Assembly: GCA_025933895.1 (NCBI GenBank)
Contig: JAICZB010000105.1
Location: 1-7,999 of the forward strand
Direction: 5' to 3'
DNA length: 7,999 bases
Source of the DNA: Thermoleophilia bacterium
Lineage (GTDB): Bacteria; Actinomycetota; Thermoleophilia; Gaiellales; Gaiellaceae
Shown: positions 7,470 to 7,999 of the stretch, in pieces
Layout of the letters: each line of letters begins with the position of its first letter
Position numbering within the stretch: position 1 is the first letter of the stretch
Made by a program: the position numbers and the translations under genes
The notes under the pieces: model-generated
The model's database searches: none
Seen by the model: the letters and a program-made list of their open reading frames with translations, nothing else
What the model was told of the DNA's origin: nothing

Positions 7470-7489
7470 GCGGAACCGGTCGGTTCCGC
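7470..7489. promoter_or_regulatory. 20-bp palindrome upstream of mfd, possible operator
   Basis: GCGGAACCG-GT-CGGTTCCGC: perfect 9-bp arms with a 2-nt centre, ending 8 bp before the mfd ATG in the divergent mfd/MFS spacer. The form suits a dimeric repressor such as a TetR- or GntR-type regulator, though none is encoded in the window. If the mfd transcript starts further upstream, the same sequence would form a hairpin beside the start codon. No T-run follows on either strand. Confidence 0.45.
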
Positions 7490-7508
7490 GGAGATCGATG
7501 GTATCTCC
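7490..7508. repeat. Weak inverted repeat between the two palindromes
   Basis: GGAGAT and ATCTCC (6-bp arms) flank a 7-nt spacer and directly adjoin the palindrome at 7470-7489. The minus-strand TACCAT at 7503-7498 fits the loose TAnnnT form of a -10 box for mfd, but no convincing -35 is seen. Arms this short could arise by chance. Confidence 0.2.
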
Positions 7509-7512
7509 ACCC

Positions 7513-7532
7513 CTCGAGGCGTACGCTTCGAG
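7513..7532. promoter_or_regulatory. 20-bp near-perfect palindrome before the MFS gene, possible operator
   Basis: CTCGAGGCGTACGCTTCGAG: 9 of 10 base pairs are symmetrical, with a perfect 8-bp core GCGTACGC and one G/T mismatch at 7518/7527. It ends 3 bp before the proposed GTG start of the MFS gene. Its centre is 43 bp (about four helical turns) from the centre of the 7470-7489 palindrome. TACGCT inside it fits a TAnnnT -10 box at the right distance for a leaderless transcript, so a bound protein there would block transcription. This is inference. Confidence 0.45.
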
Positions 7533-7535
7533 ACC

Positions 7536-7999
7536 GTGCGCGGGGTCGGTCGCTTCGGTCCCTTGAAGGAGCGTCCGTTCAGGCTGCTCTGGCTCGCGTG
7601 GACGGGTTCGTCGGTGGGCGACACCCTGATCCCCGTCGCGCTCGTGTTCGCCGTGATCGAGATCCACGGGAGTGCGCTCGGCTTCGGCATCGTCCTCGGC
7701 TGCCGCACGGTCACGCTCGGCGTCTCCACGATCGCCGGCGGAGTCTGGGCGGACCGGTTGCCGCGCCGGGCGGTGATGATCTCGGCGGACATCCTTCGTT
7801 TCGGCACGCAGTCGGTGACGGCGGTGCTGCTTCTCGAGGGCACCGCACACGTGTGGCAGCTCGCCGTCCTCCAGTCGGCGGCCGGGGTGGGCGCCGGCTT
7901 CTTCGGCCCGGCCTGGACGGCGCTTCTCCCGCAGGCCGTCAGCGAGGGCAATCTGCAGCAGGCGAACGCGCTCCTCTCGATGTCCAGGAGCGCGACGAA
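7536..7999 (+). CDS. MFS transporter, N-terminal part, cut by the window edge
   Basis: Major facilitator superfamily membrane transporter, probably a proton-driven exporter of the EntS/multidrug-like MFS_3 group; substrate unknown. The first 154 codons are present of an expected 400 or more. Visible: a short basic N-terminus (ERPFRLLWLAW), TM1 (about 16-41, with GDTLIPVALVFAV), TM2 (about 48-70), the family motif A as GGVWADRLPRR (68-78) in the TM2-TM3 loop, TM3 (about 80-100), TM4 (about 105-130), then GPAWTALLPQAV and QQANALLSMSRS, typical of this group. I chose GTG 7536 because its product (VRGVGRFGPLKERPF) resembles usual starts; TTG 7563 is the alternative. No clear Shine-Dalgarno sequence precedes either, so a leaderless message is possible. 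It diverges from mfd across 74 bp holding palindromes, which suggests local control, perhaps by a regulator encoded outside the window. The family call is firm. Confidence 0.88.
   Translation, partial: MRGVGRFGPLKERPFRLLWLAWTGSSVGDTLIPVALVFAVIEIHGSALGFGIVLGCRTVTLGVSTIAGGVWADRLPRRAVMISADILRFGTQSVTAVLLLEGTAHVWQLAVLQSAAGVGAGFFGPAWTALLPQAVSEGNLQQANALLSMSRSAT

Overview
The window is high-GC bacterial chromosomal DNA, densely packed with core genes. Five genes lie on the minus strand and one partial gene diverges on the plus strand. The gene set is mfd, mazG and eno next to each other, plus a parvulin-type lipoprotein with a Thr/Ala/Pro-rich tail, a potassium-independent-type pyruvate kinase and GTG starts. 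This suggests a high-GC member of the Actinobacteria (Actinomycetota), possibly a deep-branching class such as Thermoleophilia. That placement is inferred from memory of gene order and sequence style, not from a search.

Layout in transcription order on the minus strand: mfd (7461-4234, transcription-repair coupling factor); after 52 bp, a PpiC/SurA-like peptidyl-prolyl isomerase lipoprotein (4181-3138); directly abutting it, mazG (3137-2373, NTP pyrophosphohydrolase); overlapping its stop by 4 bases, eno (2376-1105, enolase); 13 bp later, pyk (1091 to the left edge, pyruvate kinase, 3' end missing). The last four junctions are so tight that one transcript is likely. On the plus strand, an MFS exporter-like gene begins near 7536 and runs off the right edge. 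The 74-bp divergent region (7462-7535) between mfd and the MFS gene holds two good palindromes and one weaker inverted repeat, the most likely regulatory DNA in the window.

Functionally the cluster mixes genome upkeep (Mfd restarts repair at stalled RNA polymerase; MazG cleans the nucleotide pool), extracytoplasmic protein folding (PpiC lipoprotein) and the last two steps of glycolysis (enolase makes phosphoenolpyruvate, pyruvate kinase uses it). The mfd-mazG-eno neighbourhood is an old conserved one in Gram-positive bacteria; having pyk directly after eno is less familiar.

I find no mobile element, CRISPR array, tRNA, rRNA, toxin-antitoxin pair or unknown defence-like system. No stretch over 300 bp lacks a gene. 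The points worth a second look are modest: the palindromes around the mfd/MFS divergent promoter region, an 11-bp-arm inverted repeat inside the start of mfd, the potassium-independence signature of pyruvate kinase, and a cysteine pair in the parvulin domain.
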